Below, piece after piece: positions 8,237 through 16,530 of a stretch of 59,006 nt of DNA (position 1 is the first letter of the stretch; each line of letters opens with the position of its first letter). The stretch covers positions 1 through 59,006 of the IMG/VR virus record IMGVR_UViG_3300032770_001058; one strand, 5' to 3'. The DNA comes from a virus. A model generated the notes under the pieces. The model did not search any database, had not been told where the DNA came from, and saw only the letters and a program-made list of their open reading frames with translations. The translations under genes and the position numbers were made by a program.

Positions 8237-8800
8237 CTACTTACTGGTCGTACCCCAGGCGCCGTTCCAGTCCATGGTCCAGGCGATATAAGCCAAGCCG
8301 GTGTCGGCGGGATATTCGAGGCGCTGGTCGCGGTCGGTGAATCGGCGCTCGATGCGGCGCTGCAGGTCGGCGAGCCGGTTTTCGACGGAAATGGAGATGG
8401 TGGAGGTGTCCGTACCTTCGAGGATCGTCGGCTGGTCCATTCGGCCCGCGTAGCAGAGAATCGGCGCGTCCACGATATTGCCGGCGCTGTCAAAGAACGC
8501 CAGCCAGAATTTCACCGGTAGACCCTGCCGTACCTCCCTTAGCGCCTCCGAGAGCAGCCGATTGTCGACGCCGGAAAGCGAAATCGTGAAGGTCTGCGCG
8601 TTGAGCTGCGTATCCTCGGTGATCATCGAGACCTGGCCGAGCGTGCCGAGTCCCAGCCAGTTAAATCCGTTCCAGGCCAGCGGGCCGTAGCCGCTCCACA
8701 CGCGCTCGATGGAACTGAGGAAGTGGAGCTCGGCAAAGAGCGCACAGCGAATCTGGCACGCGACGGTCTGCGCCGCCGCCGCATCGGTCATATTGCGCAT
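8237..8800 (-). CDS. Minor tail / hub protein
   Basis: 187 residues. The pattern WNGFNWLGLGTLGQVSMITEDTQLNAQTFTISLSGVDNRLLSEALR, then GRMDQPTILEGTDTSTISISVENRLADLQR and RFTDRDQRLEYPADTG, is typical of a tail protein that precedes the DUF6950 gene in siphophages. In-frame ATGs are at 8800 and 8791, neither with a clear Shine-Dalgarno. The frame stays open a further 17 codons upstream (reading ...GSAASEPKTF) without a start codon before a stop. The original 5' end may therefore have been altered when the plus-strand cassette at 9042 was inserted. Confidence 0.75.
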   Translation of the reverse strand: MRNMTDAAAAQTVACQIRCALFAELHFLSSIERVWSGYGPLAWNGFNWLGLGTLGQVSMITEDTQLNAQTFTISLSGVDNRLLSEALREVRQGLPVKFWLAFFDSAGNIVDAPILCYAGRMDQPTILEGTDTSTISISVENRLADLQRRIERRFTDRDQRLEYPADTGLAYIAWTMDWNGAWGTTSK

Positions 8801-9041
8801 GAAAGTCTTGGGCTCGCTGGCGGCGGATCCAGCAGCAGTCGTGCCGACCGCCTAACTACTACGGGACATCGGCAAAGCACAAGCACCGAATGGCAATGAA
8901 CAAGCCTCGATTCTTGCCGCTGTTTTTGGGGGACGTTCACCTTTATACTGTTCTGCCCAGACGAGTGTCACCGGGAAAACAAATCCAACCGCGCGCGAAG
9001 TTCAGTTCGAGCACTGCCTTTGGAAAGGCTGAAAGTGGCAA

Positions 9042-11525
9042 ATGGAACCGAGAGCCATAGTTGAACAAATTCAGCGCGAGATTCTGAATTCGCGGCAAGC
9101 GGCGATATCAACAGACTTCGTCAATGCGTTGAACTTGATATCTGAAGTAGTTTTCTCCCGTAGCTCTGGATTCATTCTTGAGTTCCTGCAAAATGCCGAA
9201 GATTCCGGACTCGACCTCGCGAGCTCGGGGTGCTTCAACATTGCTATTAACAAGAAGAGAATCAAGCTAGTTCACAATGGGAGCCCGTTTATCGAAAAGG
9301 ACGTTCGGGCTGTCTGTGGTATTCGCTCTTCCAAAAAGCCGGAACGAGGAACTCTTGGGTACCTCGGAATTGGATTCAAGTCTGTATTCAAGGTGAGCGA
9401 TGCGCCTGAAATTCATTCGGGTGAATTTCATTTCAAATTCGACAAGGGCCATTGGTCCCCATCAGACAATGTGCCTTGGCAGGTAGTGCCCGTGTGGATC
9501 GAAGGCAGTCTGCCGCGTGTCCCGGACGATGCCACTAAATTCATTGTCCCTTTTAAGGATGCTGACTACTATCACACGCTTCGTTCTGAACTGGAACACC
9601 TAGGGACGGAACTCTACCTATTCTTGAAATGGCTTCGCAAAATTGAGATTACCGATGAAGTTACGAACGAGAAATGGACATTGCAGAACTTCGGAGAGAG
9701 GGACGACGTAACGACGCTGGGCCGAGACAGCACGCAGCAACGGTTTCGTTTTTTCCGCAAGGTCGTCACAGTGCCTGACGCGGTGAGGCGCGATCCGCTT
9801 ACACAACATTACCGCCGTAATGTCGTGGAGCGCGAGATTGCGATTGCGTTCGCCCTCGATGACAATAACAATCTGGCGCCTTCCGAAGCGGGTGCGATGT
9901 ACGGCGGGGTGTACTCATTTCTGCCGCTCGGCGAAGCACGCAGCGGAGCAAAATTCCCAATCCAGGCCGATTTTCTCGTTCAACCCGGACGTGACGCCAT
10001 CAATTACGAGGCGAAGTGGAATCACTGGCTTGTCGAGGAAGTCGCTGGCCTGTGCAAGACCGCAATTCACTATTTTAAGAAGCACCCAAGCTGGAAATAT
10101 CAGTTCTTGAGGGCATTTGACTTTACCAAATCGGCAGGTCTTGAATCTTACGACAAGTTGTTTGGTCCCAAGCTGATTGAGCCCATTACTAGGTTGCTGG
10201 AAGCGAGCTGCATTCCGACGAGCGACGACAAATGGGTTGCGGCGGCTGATGTGGTAAGGGTCAAGCCGGAGGAGCGCGATGCAATCGCGGCATTAGTCTC
10301 GTCAGGATTGCTGACCGACGAGAGCGAGATTGCCTCGGTGCTTGGCAACAGGAGCGGTCTCCATCTCGTACATCCGGATGCCGATGCTGGAGGCGTGCAC
10401 GTCAAGGATGTTGACCGATGGGACTTGCTGAAAAACGCCGACTACTTAAACAAACAAGCCAAGCGGGGCGATGCGGCGAAGTGGTTCCGTTCACTGTATC
10501 TCTGGCTCCGTGATTACCCCGCGCTGGAGAAGTACTTTTATCGCACCTGGCGCAGCAAGGCCAAAACATATCATCAATATGAGATAGTTCTGACGGGCGA
10601 TTCTGCTCTACTTAAAGGGGGCGCAGTGTCGTTCTTCGATGTTCCTGCTTCGGACGCGGTGAGCAAAGCGGTCGCGGTAGAGTTTGGGAAATCAAAAAAG
10701 CTCTTGCATCGTGACATCCTTGATGGCGCTCGTGATGACGTCCAGAGAGACGAGCTTCGAGCGTTTCTGACCGGCTACGCGGGCGTGCAGGTGCTTGACT
10801 CTGAAGTAGTATGTCGTGAAGCAATTCTTCCGAAGATTCTTGTCTCTGCAACGAAACCAAAGAGAGACGAGCTGTTGAGGCACACGCAGTATTGCTTTGA
10901 GAAGCTCGGAGCAGCTCTCCCCAGCGGAATCGAGTTCTGGGTTATCGGCAAACAAGGCGGCGTACGACCTGCGAAGGAGATGTTCTTCGCGACCGAGTTT
11001 AATCCGGAGCAAAACTGGGAGGCTAATAGCCAATTCGTTCCGGGGTTACACTTCCTCAGCCCCGACTATCTGCCAGCCCAAATCGACAGTGCTCAACAGA
11101 AGCTGTGGCGCGAGTTCTTCGTTCGCGGGGGAGTGCGGTCATCGGCCCCAGGTAGCATGGTTGAACAGTTTGCGATGAACTATGCTCAACAGGCATTGAC
11201 AATAAGGTGCAAGAAAATCACACCCGTAAACAAAGCGAATTACGGCTATGACTTGGAGGCCGTACTAACTACGACCGGAAAAACGCATCACGCAGGAATC
11301 CGAATCGAGGTGAAAGGTCAAACATCCGACAGTGATGTCGAATTGACTCCTGAGGAGACAATCGCTGCTGATAAACACAAAGGAAATTACTACGTGTCCG
11401 TCGTAAGCTCAATTCCCGAGAGCCCTGTTATGCATATGGTTCAGAATCCCGCTGCGCCGGGTGTCGGGAAGAAAGACAAGCTTACAATTCCTGTAAAGGT
11501 GTGGAAGCGTGCTCGGTGGCCATAA
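9042..11525 (+). CDS. NO VEIN/sacsin-like GHKL ATPase with DUF3883 domain
   Basis: 827 residues, opposite strand to the late operon. Residues about 25-125 are a sacsin/Hsp90-type (GHKL) ATP-binding domain: the N box EFLQNAEDSG (about 47-56), then IKLVHNGSPF and LGYLGIGFKSVFKVS (the Gly box and lid). The C terminus (about 725-800, NKANYGYDLEAVLT... AGIRIEVKGQTSD... LTPEETIAADKHKGNYYVSVV) is DUF3883, a PD-(D/E)xK-like fold with the E-V-K motif. The ATPase plus C-terminal DUF3883 layout is that of the plant NO VEIN protein and bacterial homologues that often lie in defence islands. AAAGGCTGAAAG stands 10-20 nt before the start. A single-gene anti-phage system is likely, but the mechanism is unknown. 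Confidence 0.85.
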   Translation: MEPRAIVEQIQREILNSRQAAISTDFVNALNLISEVVFSRSSGFILEFLQNAEDSGLDLASSGCFNIAINKKRIKLVHNGSPFIEKDVRAVCGIRSSKKPERGTLGYLGIGFKSVFKVSDAPEIHSGEFHFKFDKGHWSPSDNVPWQVVPVWIEGSLPRVPDDATKFIVPFKDADYYHTLRSELEHLGTELYLFLKWLRKIEITDEVTNEKWTLQNFGERDDVTTLGRDSTQQRFRFFRKVVTVPDAVRRDPLTQHYRRNVVEREIAIAFALDDNNNLAPSEAGAMYGGVYSFLPLGEARSGAKFPIQADFLVQPGRDAINYEAKWNHWLVEEVAGLCKTAIHYFKKHPSWKYQFLRAFDFTKSAGLESYDKLFGPKLIEPITRLLEASCIPTSDDKWVAAADVVRVKPEERDAIAALVSSGLLTDESEIASVLGNRSGLHLVHPDADAGGVHVKDVDRWDLLKNADYLNKQAKRGDAAKWFRSLYLWLRDYPALEKYFYRTWRSKAKTYHQYEIVLTGDSALLKGGAVSFFDVPASDAVSKAVAVEFGKSKKLLHRDILDGARDDVQRDELRAFLTGYAGVQVLDSEVVCREAILPKILVSATKPKRDELLRHTQYCFEKLGAALPSGIEFWVIGKQGGVRPAKEMFFATEFNPEQNWEANSQFVPGLHFLSPDYLPAQIDSAQQKLWREFFVRGGVRSSAPGSMVEQFAMNYAQQALTIRCKKITPVNKANYGYDLEAVLTTTGKTHHAGIRIEVKGQTSDSDVELTPEETIAADKHKGNYYVSVVSSIPESPVMHMVQNPAAPGVGKKDKLTIPVKVWKRARWP

Positions 11526-11616
11526 CAGAAAAAACCGATTCACTTAGAGTCCCGCACTCCCCCTCTTGCCGATTGAGAAGTTATCCTCAATGCGCTTTAC
11601 TCCCCTTAAGGTGTAA

Positions 11617-12246
11617 TTACAGCGCTTCTTTGATTTCGTAGGAAACGGAGAACAAGCGGTTGGGGCCGACCGTCCAGGAGCGCTTGTTGCTCTTCAGGCG
11701 GAACAGGCCGGCGGGATTATTCAGGATGATGGGGTCGCCTTCGTTTGGCCCTTCCCGGACCGACGGCCAAATGTTGATGGTCGCGTCGCCCTGTTCGTCA
11801 GAATCTACGTCCTGGCCGATTACCATGTGCAGGCGCTTGCCAATTTGCAGATAGTCGCCCACCTTCAACTGCGCCTGAATGCTGGGTGCCCAACCTTTGG
11901 TATTCAGCACCCGCGCGCGCGAGAGATTCTGGCCAGCACAGAGCGGTTCACCGTTCGCCGCTCCGCTGGGAGTGAGGCCGTAAGGGTCGGAGAGCGGAAA
12001 GACGTTCAGTTTGCCGCGTAACTCGGCAAGAAATCCGCGCCAACGGCCTGCCTGGTCCGCCGACATCGGCGGCAGGGTCATCATGCCCTGCCAGAAGTCG
12101 GTCATCCAGTCCTGCTGCTGCGCTGCACCGCTGTATGGGCTGGCGACTTCGCCGATCAAATCGGTCAGGTCCCATTGCACCTGACGAATGCCAGGGGAAT
12201 CGGGCATGCCGATGATGTTCCAGCCATTGAAGGTTCCGATGATCAT
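11617..12246 (-). CDS. Minor tail protein
   Basis: 209 residues. GEVASPYSGAAQQQDW... the aromatic-rich FWQGMMTLPPM, then NGEPLCAGQNLSRARVLNTKGW, LKVGDYLQIGKRLHMVIGQDVDSDEQGDATINIWPSVRE and a C-terminal FSVSYEIKEAL are the recurrent pattern of a siphophage tail protein found just before the hub genes. Its start overlaps the stop of the sigma-factor gene (ATGA-type, 12243-12246), so the two are translationally coupled. A 2.8-kb plus-strand cassette separates it from the next tail gene. Confidence 0.75.
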   Translation of the reverse strand: MIIGTFNGWNIIGMPDSPGIRQVQWDLTDLIGEVASPYSGAAQQQDWMTDFWQGMMTLPPMSADQAGRWRGFLAELRGKLNVFPLSDPYGLTPSGAANGEPLCAGQNLSRARVLNTKGWAPSIQAQLKVGDYLQIGKRLHMVIGQDVDSDEQGDATINIWPSVREGPNEGDPIILNNPAGLFRLKSNKRSWTVGPNRLFSVSYEIKEAL

Positions 12247-12803
12247 TGGGATAAAGCCCGCCGCAGTTCGCCGAGCGCCTTTGTGCGGATTTGCGAGATG
12301 CGCGATTCGCTGACGCCGAGCGCGCGCGCGACCGTGGACTGATAGGGCACTTCGTTGCCATCGAAATACAGCCGGCGTATCACTTGGCGCTCACGTTCAC
12401 ACAGGGAATCGACGGCGGAGGCGAGCTGGCGCGACCGCTCGGCCTCGATCGCATCACGCTCAGGATCATCGGCGGAAGTCAGGGTTTCGCCAATGGTCAG
12501 CTCGTCGCCGTCGTTGTCGCCGAAAACCGGCGTTTCCAGGCCCAGGATGTCCGGAACGCGAAGCTGATAACGCCCGCCGGGAATCTGCGCCCGCACGAAG
12601 TCATACATCGCACCCTTGATGCGGCGACGGGCAAACTTCGCCAAACTCGGGACCTTGCCGGGAACGTACCGCTGCTGGGCTTCCAGCAAGCCGATGACGC
12701 CTTCCTGCATGAGGTCCTCCAGCGCCACATGCCGAAACACGCGGAAGTGGATCCGGCGGGCGTAGAGGCGCACCAGGACCATCGCATCTTCAAATTCGGT
12801 CAC
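12243..12803 (-). CDS. Phage-encoded sigma-70 family factor, FliA/WhiG-like
   Basis: 186 residues. Region 2 is clear (ALEDLMQEGVIGLLEAQQRY, about 26-46, then LAKFARRRIKGAMYDFVRAQIPGG), as is region 4 (SLCERERQVIRRLYFDGNEVPYQSTVARALGVSESRISQIRTKALGELRRAL, about 132-184). An acidic linker replaces region 3. The RRIKGAMYDFVR segment is characteristic of FliA/WhiG/SigB-type factors. It should direct host RNA polymerase to particular promoters. It lies in the tail module between the fibre and a minor tail gene, so it is made late unless it has its own promoter. Its target promoters were not identified. Confidence 0.92.
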   Translation of the reverse strand: MTEFEDAMVLVRLYARRIHFRVFRHVALEDLMQEGVIGLLEAQQRYVPGKVPSLAKFARRRIKGAMYDFVRAQIPGGRYQLRVPDILGLETPVFGDNDGDELTIGETLTSADDPERDAIEAERSRQLASAVDSLCERERQVIRRLYFDGNEVPYQSTVARALGVSESRISQIRTKALGELRRALSQ

Positions 12804-12813
12804 TGGGCGCCGG

Positions 12814-15800
12814 TTATTGAATCGTCGAGCACCAGAACATGTCGCCAGTCACCTTGTCGGTAGCGGCGACATTGAACTGCAGGTAGATGGTGGCCGGGTT
12901 GTTCAGGTTCTCCGACCAGGCTAGGCCGGTGTAGGGCGATTCGGTCGTGCCGCCGAACGCGGCCCAAGGGATGTTCACGACTTGAGCCGTGAGTGACGCC
13001 GGCGTGAAGATTTCGATTGAGACATCACCGCCATTGTTGCCCGTCGTGAAGGTCGTCGGGTAAGAGTAGGTCGTCGCTCCCAACTTCCAGTACATCGTCA
13101 CCGCCGCACTGCCTGTGGTATGGCGCAGTCGCCCGAAGCATTTCACTCCGATGCCTACCGAGAACGTGCCCGATGGAATGCTATAGCTGTAGAGCGTCGC
13201 GGCCGAGCCGGTCCCACTGGTCGCCGCCGTGGGCCCTTGCATCGAGCCGCTGAGAACGTGCGGGAAGCTGGGCTTATTCGCCAGATCGTTGTAGCTGCCC
13301 GAAGTCGCGACGGTTGCGGGCGTCTGACCGTTGATCTGGTTGGCATTCCACTGTGCGGTCGCGTTGCCCACATCAGCCGGTGTCACCGTAACGTCGCTGG
13401 AGAGCGGATGCCCGTTCACTTGGCGCGTCGGCGGCACGCCGCAGCCAGCGCCGATGCAGCTTCCGATGTGCGCGGTCGTCGCGTCCACGTCGGCGGCATA
13501 GATTTCCGGCCAGCGCTGATTCGGGTCGCCGAGCCAGCGCGTGCTCGAATCACCCGTCGCCCAGATGGGAACGAAGGTCCAAGTGGTCTGATCGTAACCG
13601 GGATTGGTCCAGCGCCAGCCCATGCGCGCCTGATATTCCGGCGTCTGGCCGAACATGGAGCGGTTGAAAGTCCCGAACTTCACTCCGCCGTTGAAGTATT
13701 TCGAGTTGTCGCCGTTGCCGATCGCGGCGATATCGGTCGAGGCGTCGCTGCCCGCGCCGAACATCTCTGTCGGCACGCCGTTGGGATTGCCCTGCATGAA
13801 GGTATCGGGCAGGAAGGTGAAAGCTTGATTGCCGAACACCACGCCGTTGCTGAGATAGTTCACCGGCTGCTTCGTCGTCTGCGCTACATTCACGATCAGC
13901 TTGCTACGGGTAGTGTCATTCAGGATGTTGGTGTACCCGTTTAGGTAGAAGTTGGCTTCGGTGAGCTGGATCGAACCAGGGCCGGCATTCTTGATGAAGT
14001 TGACCTGACTGGTGCCGAAGGCATAGCCGCCGGAAATATTCAGGCTCGCGAGGATCGTGTCATCGGTGCTAGAGACCAGGATCGCCGGGTCCTGCACCTG
14101 GGCGGGGCAGATCGAGGCCTCTGCTTCCGCCTTCAGGCCGTGAATGTCGAGCGTGCCAGCCGCATTGTAGTTCGCATTGATGAGCGCGGTTTGGTTGCAA
14201 TCGCCGCTGATGCCGTTCAGCACGCCGACTCCCGATAGGTTGGTAAAGGCCACGCCGGAGCCGTGCACAGCGCGGTTCGACGTGATGTTGTTAACCGCCG
14301 ACTGCGAAGCGGAATAGCCGATGAATTCCAGGTTGTTCGCGTAACAGGCCGAGAGCTCGACGTCGTGAACTCGCGCCGTCTCGCCCAGGTTCTCGATCTT
14401 CAGGCACTCTCCGGCCGTTTGGTTCGCGCCGTTGCCGACCAGGCGTATGTTTCCGATCTCGCCCCAATGCCACCATTGCGGAGTCGCCGTTCCCGTGCCG
14501 ACCGTCGAAGTCGCGATCAGGTCCGCATTCAGGCCGTTCGCGGGCTGAACGATGGTGCCGTGATTGGTGGACGCGCCTGCGCCCACCAGGTGCGCGCCAG
14601 GCTGCAGGATGATGCCGGCCGTGACGTTGTTATTGCCGTTGTTGTAGGTGACGGTGGAAGAGATGGTGTAGACGACAGGCGCGAGCTGGACCGTAACCGA
14701 GTCCGGAATGTTGAAGCCCGGGCCACTGTAGTTCGTGGCGCGGTCATCGATCACAGCGCCCGTGACCTGGCCGCTGCCCACAGCGGCATTGATAGCCGCT
14801 TGGATCGAGCTGTAGTGGCTGACCAGATAGGCGACGCCGACCAAGTTGTTGTAGGTAATTGTGCCGTTGAAAGTCTGCTCGGCCGTCCAGGTATAGGGAT
14901 TGCTCGTGTTGACGCCGCTGCCCGAATTCTCCCAATCGTAATCGTAGTTATTGTTGCTCTTTTTCGTGAGCGACTGGCCCAGCAGCCCACCCGGAGGAAC
15001 GATGCCGTACAGCAACGGAAATTGCGGCGGCGGAGGCAGGTAGTTATCGAGCAGGAAGATCGGGCCGGTGATGTAAACGCCGGCATAGTCGAGAACCGGC
15101 TTCCCTGAAGTCTTGTCGGTTACCGTGACGTGGTAGACGACGTTGGCGGGCGCGGTCTGCGAGGAATCCGGAACCCAAAGCGAGCGGTCCGGGATACTGC
15201 CGCGCGTGACGATCGTGCACAGCGGACGCGTGATGACCTGCCCGCCGTTTCCGGCCCTGAAATTCAGCGGCGCATTCTGCGGAGTCGTGCCTTGGATGCA
15301 GAGCTGGCCGCTCTGCAGCAGATTGCCACCTGCGTCGAACAGGTTGTGCGCCTGGAACTGGGAGCGGTCATTCACCCCGATGCCACCCACCGGTACTGTG
15401 ACCGTGGGAGTGCTCGGGTCATTGGAGGTTATCACCAGCGTGGTTGAGTAGGCCTGCTGGTTCGGCGGCTGAAAGGTTAGAGAGACCGTGCAGCTCTGAT
15501 TGGGAGGCAGAACATCGGCGAACTGGTCGCAGTTCGTCGTCGAAAGGCTGAAATCCGTCCTGTCGTTCAGCACGAACGAGGTCAGCGACAGCGGCGCCGA
15601 TCCTGAGTTCTGAATGGTGACGACGCTCGCTGGGCTGGTCATCCCAATTTGCACGTTGCCAAAACTGACCGAGCTCGGTGTTACCGTGATCTTCGGCACG
15701 TAGGAGACACCGGTACCGGTGAGCGTGACATCCACCGGAGTTCCAACGCTGCTGGCTACGTGAATCGATGTCGTGTACGGCTGCGCGTCTGTGGGCCGAA

Positions 15801-16479
15801 AATCGATTGAACTCTGACACCAGTAACCGGGCTGCAAGGGCTGGGTCACGATGCAATGCGTGCCCTTCTGAGGATCCAGGCCGAGTCCCGCAGGCGGTGT
15901 GCCCGGGTCCATATCGTTGTCGTCCCAATGGCTGCCGTCGCCCAGCGTCATATCGCTCAGCGTCCATGCTGAGGGAGAGACATTGGCGATGGTCAGAATT
16001 TGATTGGGACTCCTCTGTCCGACCGGCCCCGTACCGAAATCCATGCTCGACGGTACGACTAACATGGGGCCGGAATACGAGATTGTGGCCGTGAGCGGGA
16101 AGGCGCCATCGACGCAGCCCACACCCGCTGTGTTGACCTGCGCCATCACTTGCGGTTGCAGCCCGGTAAGCACTTCATACGGGAAATCGTTCGCTGGCAG
16201 CGACCACTGCAGCGCGCCGTTGGTCAGCGTCAAGGTATAGATCAGGTTCTGGTTGAGATAGAGCCCGATCACCGGCGCTGTAGTGCAGCCCTGTAACTGC
16301 TGAGCGGCGCGGATTGTGAAAGAGAGAACCACCTGCGGCTGATTCGTCTGCAGCAGTTGGACGTTCGTCCACTGCATGTCATAGGCGAGCAGACCGCTGG
16401 CCTGCGATTGCGCGAACGCGGGCCCGGAGGCCAGCGCAAAGAGAATGGCGAGCGAAGCGAGAGTGTGCTTAATGTTCAT
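12814..16479 (-). CDS. Very large tail fibre/spike protein with signal peptide
   Basis: 1221 residues. Residues 1-23 (MNIKHTLASLAILFALASGPAFA, likely cut before QS) are a classic Sec signal peptide, odd for a virion protein. Two ASPM/HYDIN-type (choice-of-anchor D) beta domains follow (about 140-258 and 262-370; each with SFGxxxxG and a TGTG or VGGIG ending). Residues about 550-830 form a right-handed beta-helix of pectate-lyase type (SIQAAINAAVGSG... IGNIRLVGNG... VHDVELSACYANNLEF). Then a phage-fibre stalk repeat (VNGHPLSSDVTVTPADVGNATAQWNANQINGQTPATVATSG) and a C-terminal beta domain with SYNDLANKPSFP before it. The stalk repeat and position after the tape measure gene fix it as a fibre; the N-terminal half looks like a captured host exported protein. 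Confidence 0.85.
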   Translation of the reverse strand: MNIKHTLASLAILFALASGPAFAQSQASGLLAYDMQWTNVQLLQTNQPQVVLSFTIRAAQQLQGCTTAPVIGLYLNQNLIYTLTLTNGALQWSLPANDFPYEVLTGLQPQVMAQVNTAGVGCVDGAFPLTATISYSGPMLVVPSSMDFGTGPVGQRSPNQILTIANVSPSAWTLSDMTLGDGSHWDDNDMDPGTPPAGLGLDPQKGTHCIVTQPLQPGYWCQSSIDFRPTDAQPYTTSIHVASSVGTPVDVTLTGTGVSYVPKITVTPSSVSFGNVQIGMTSPASVVTIQNSGSAPLSLTSFVLNDRTDFSLSTTNCDQFADVLPPNQSCTVSLTFQPPNQQAYSTTLVITSNDPSTPTVTVPVGGIGVNDRSQFQAHNLFDAGGNLLQSGQLCIQGTTPQNAPLNFRAGNGGQVITRPLCTIVTRGSIPDRSLWVPDSSQTAPANVVYHVTVTDKTSGKPVLDYAGVYITGPIFLLDNYLPPPPQFPLLYGIVPPGGLLGQSLTKKSNNNYDYDWENSGSGVNTSNPYTWTAEQTFNGTITYNNLVGVAYLVSHYSSIQAAINAAVGSGQVTGAVIDDRATNYSGPGFNIPDSVTVQLAPVVYTISSTVTYNNGNNNVTAGIILQPGAHLVGAGASTNHGTIVQPANGLNADLIATSTVGTGTATPQWWHWGEIGNIRLVGNGANQTAGECLKIENLGETARVHDVELSACYANNLEFIGYSASQSAVNNITSNRAVHGSGVAFTNLSGVGVLNGISGDCNQTALINANYNAAGTLDIHGLKAEAEASICPAQVQDPAILVSSTDDTILASLNISGGYAFGTSQVNFIKNAGPGSIQLTEANFYLNGYTNILNDTTRSKLIVNVAQTTKQPVNYLSNGVVFGNQAFTFLPDTFMQGNPNGVPTEMFGAGSDASTDIAAIGNGDNSKYFNGGVKFGTFNRSMFGQTPEYQARMGWRWTNPGYDQTTWTFVPIWATGDSSTRWLGDPNQRWPEIYAADVDATTAHIGSCIGAGCGVPPTRQVNGHPLSSDVTVTPADVGNATAQWNANQINGQTPATVATSGSYNDLANKPSFPHVLSGSMQGPTAATSGTGSAATLYSYSIPSGTFSVGIGVKCFGRLRHTTGSAAVTMYWKLGATTYSYPTTFTTGNNGGDVSIEIFTPASLTAQVVNIPWAAFGGTTESPYTGLAWSENLNNPATIYLQFNVAATDKVTGDMFWCSTIQ

Positions 16480-16530
16480 AAGAGATTTCGAAATGACATC
16501 ACCGCGATTCGGGTGACAAGTTGGGCCGGA

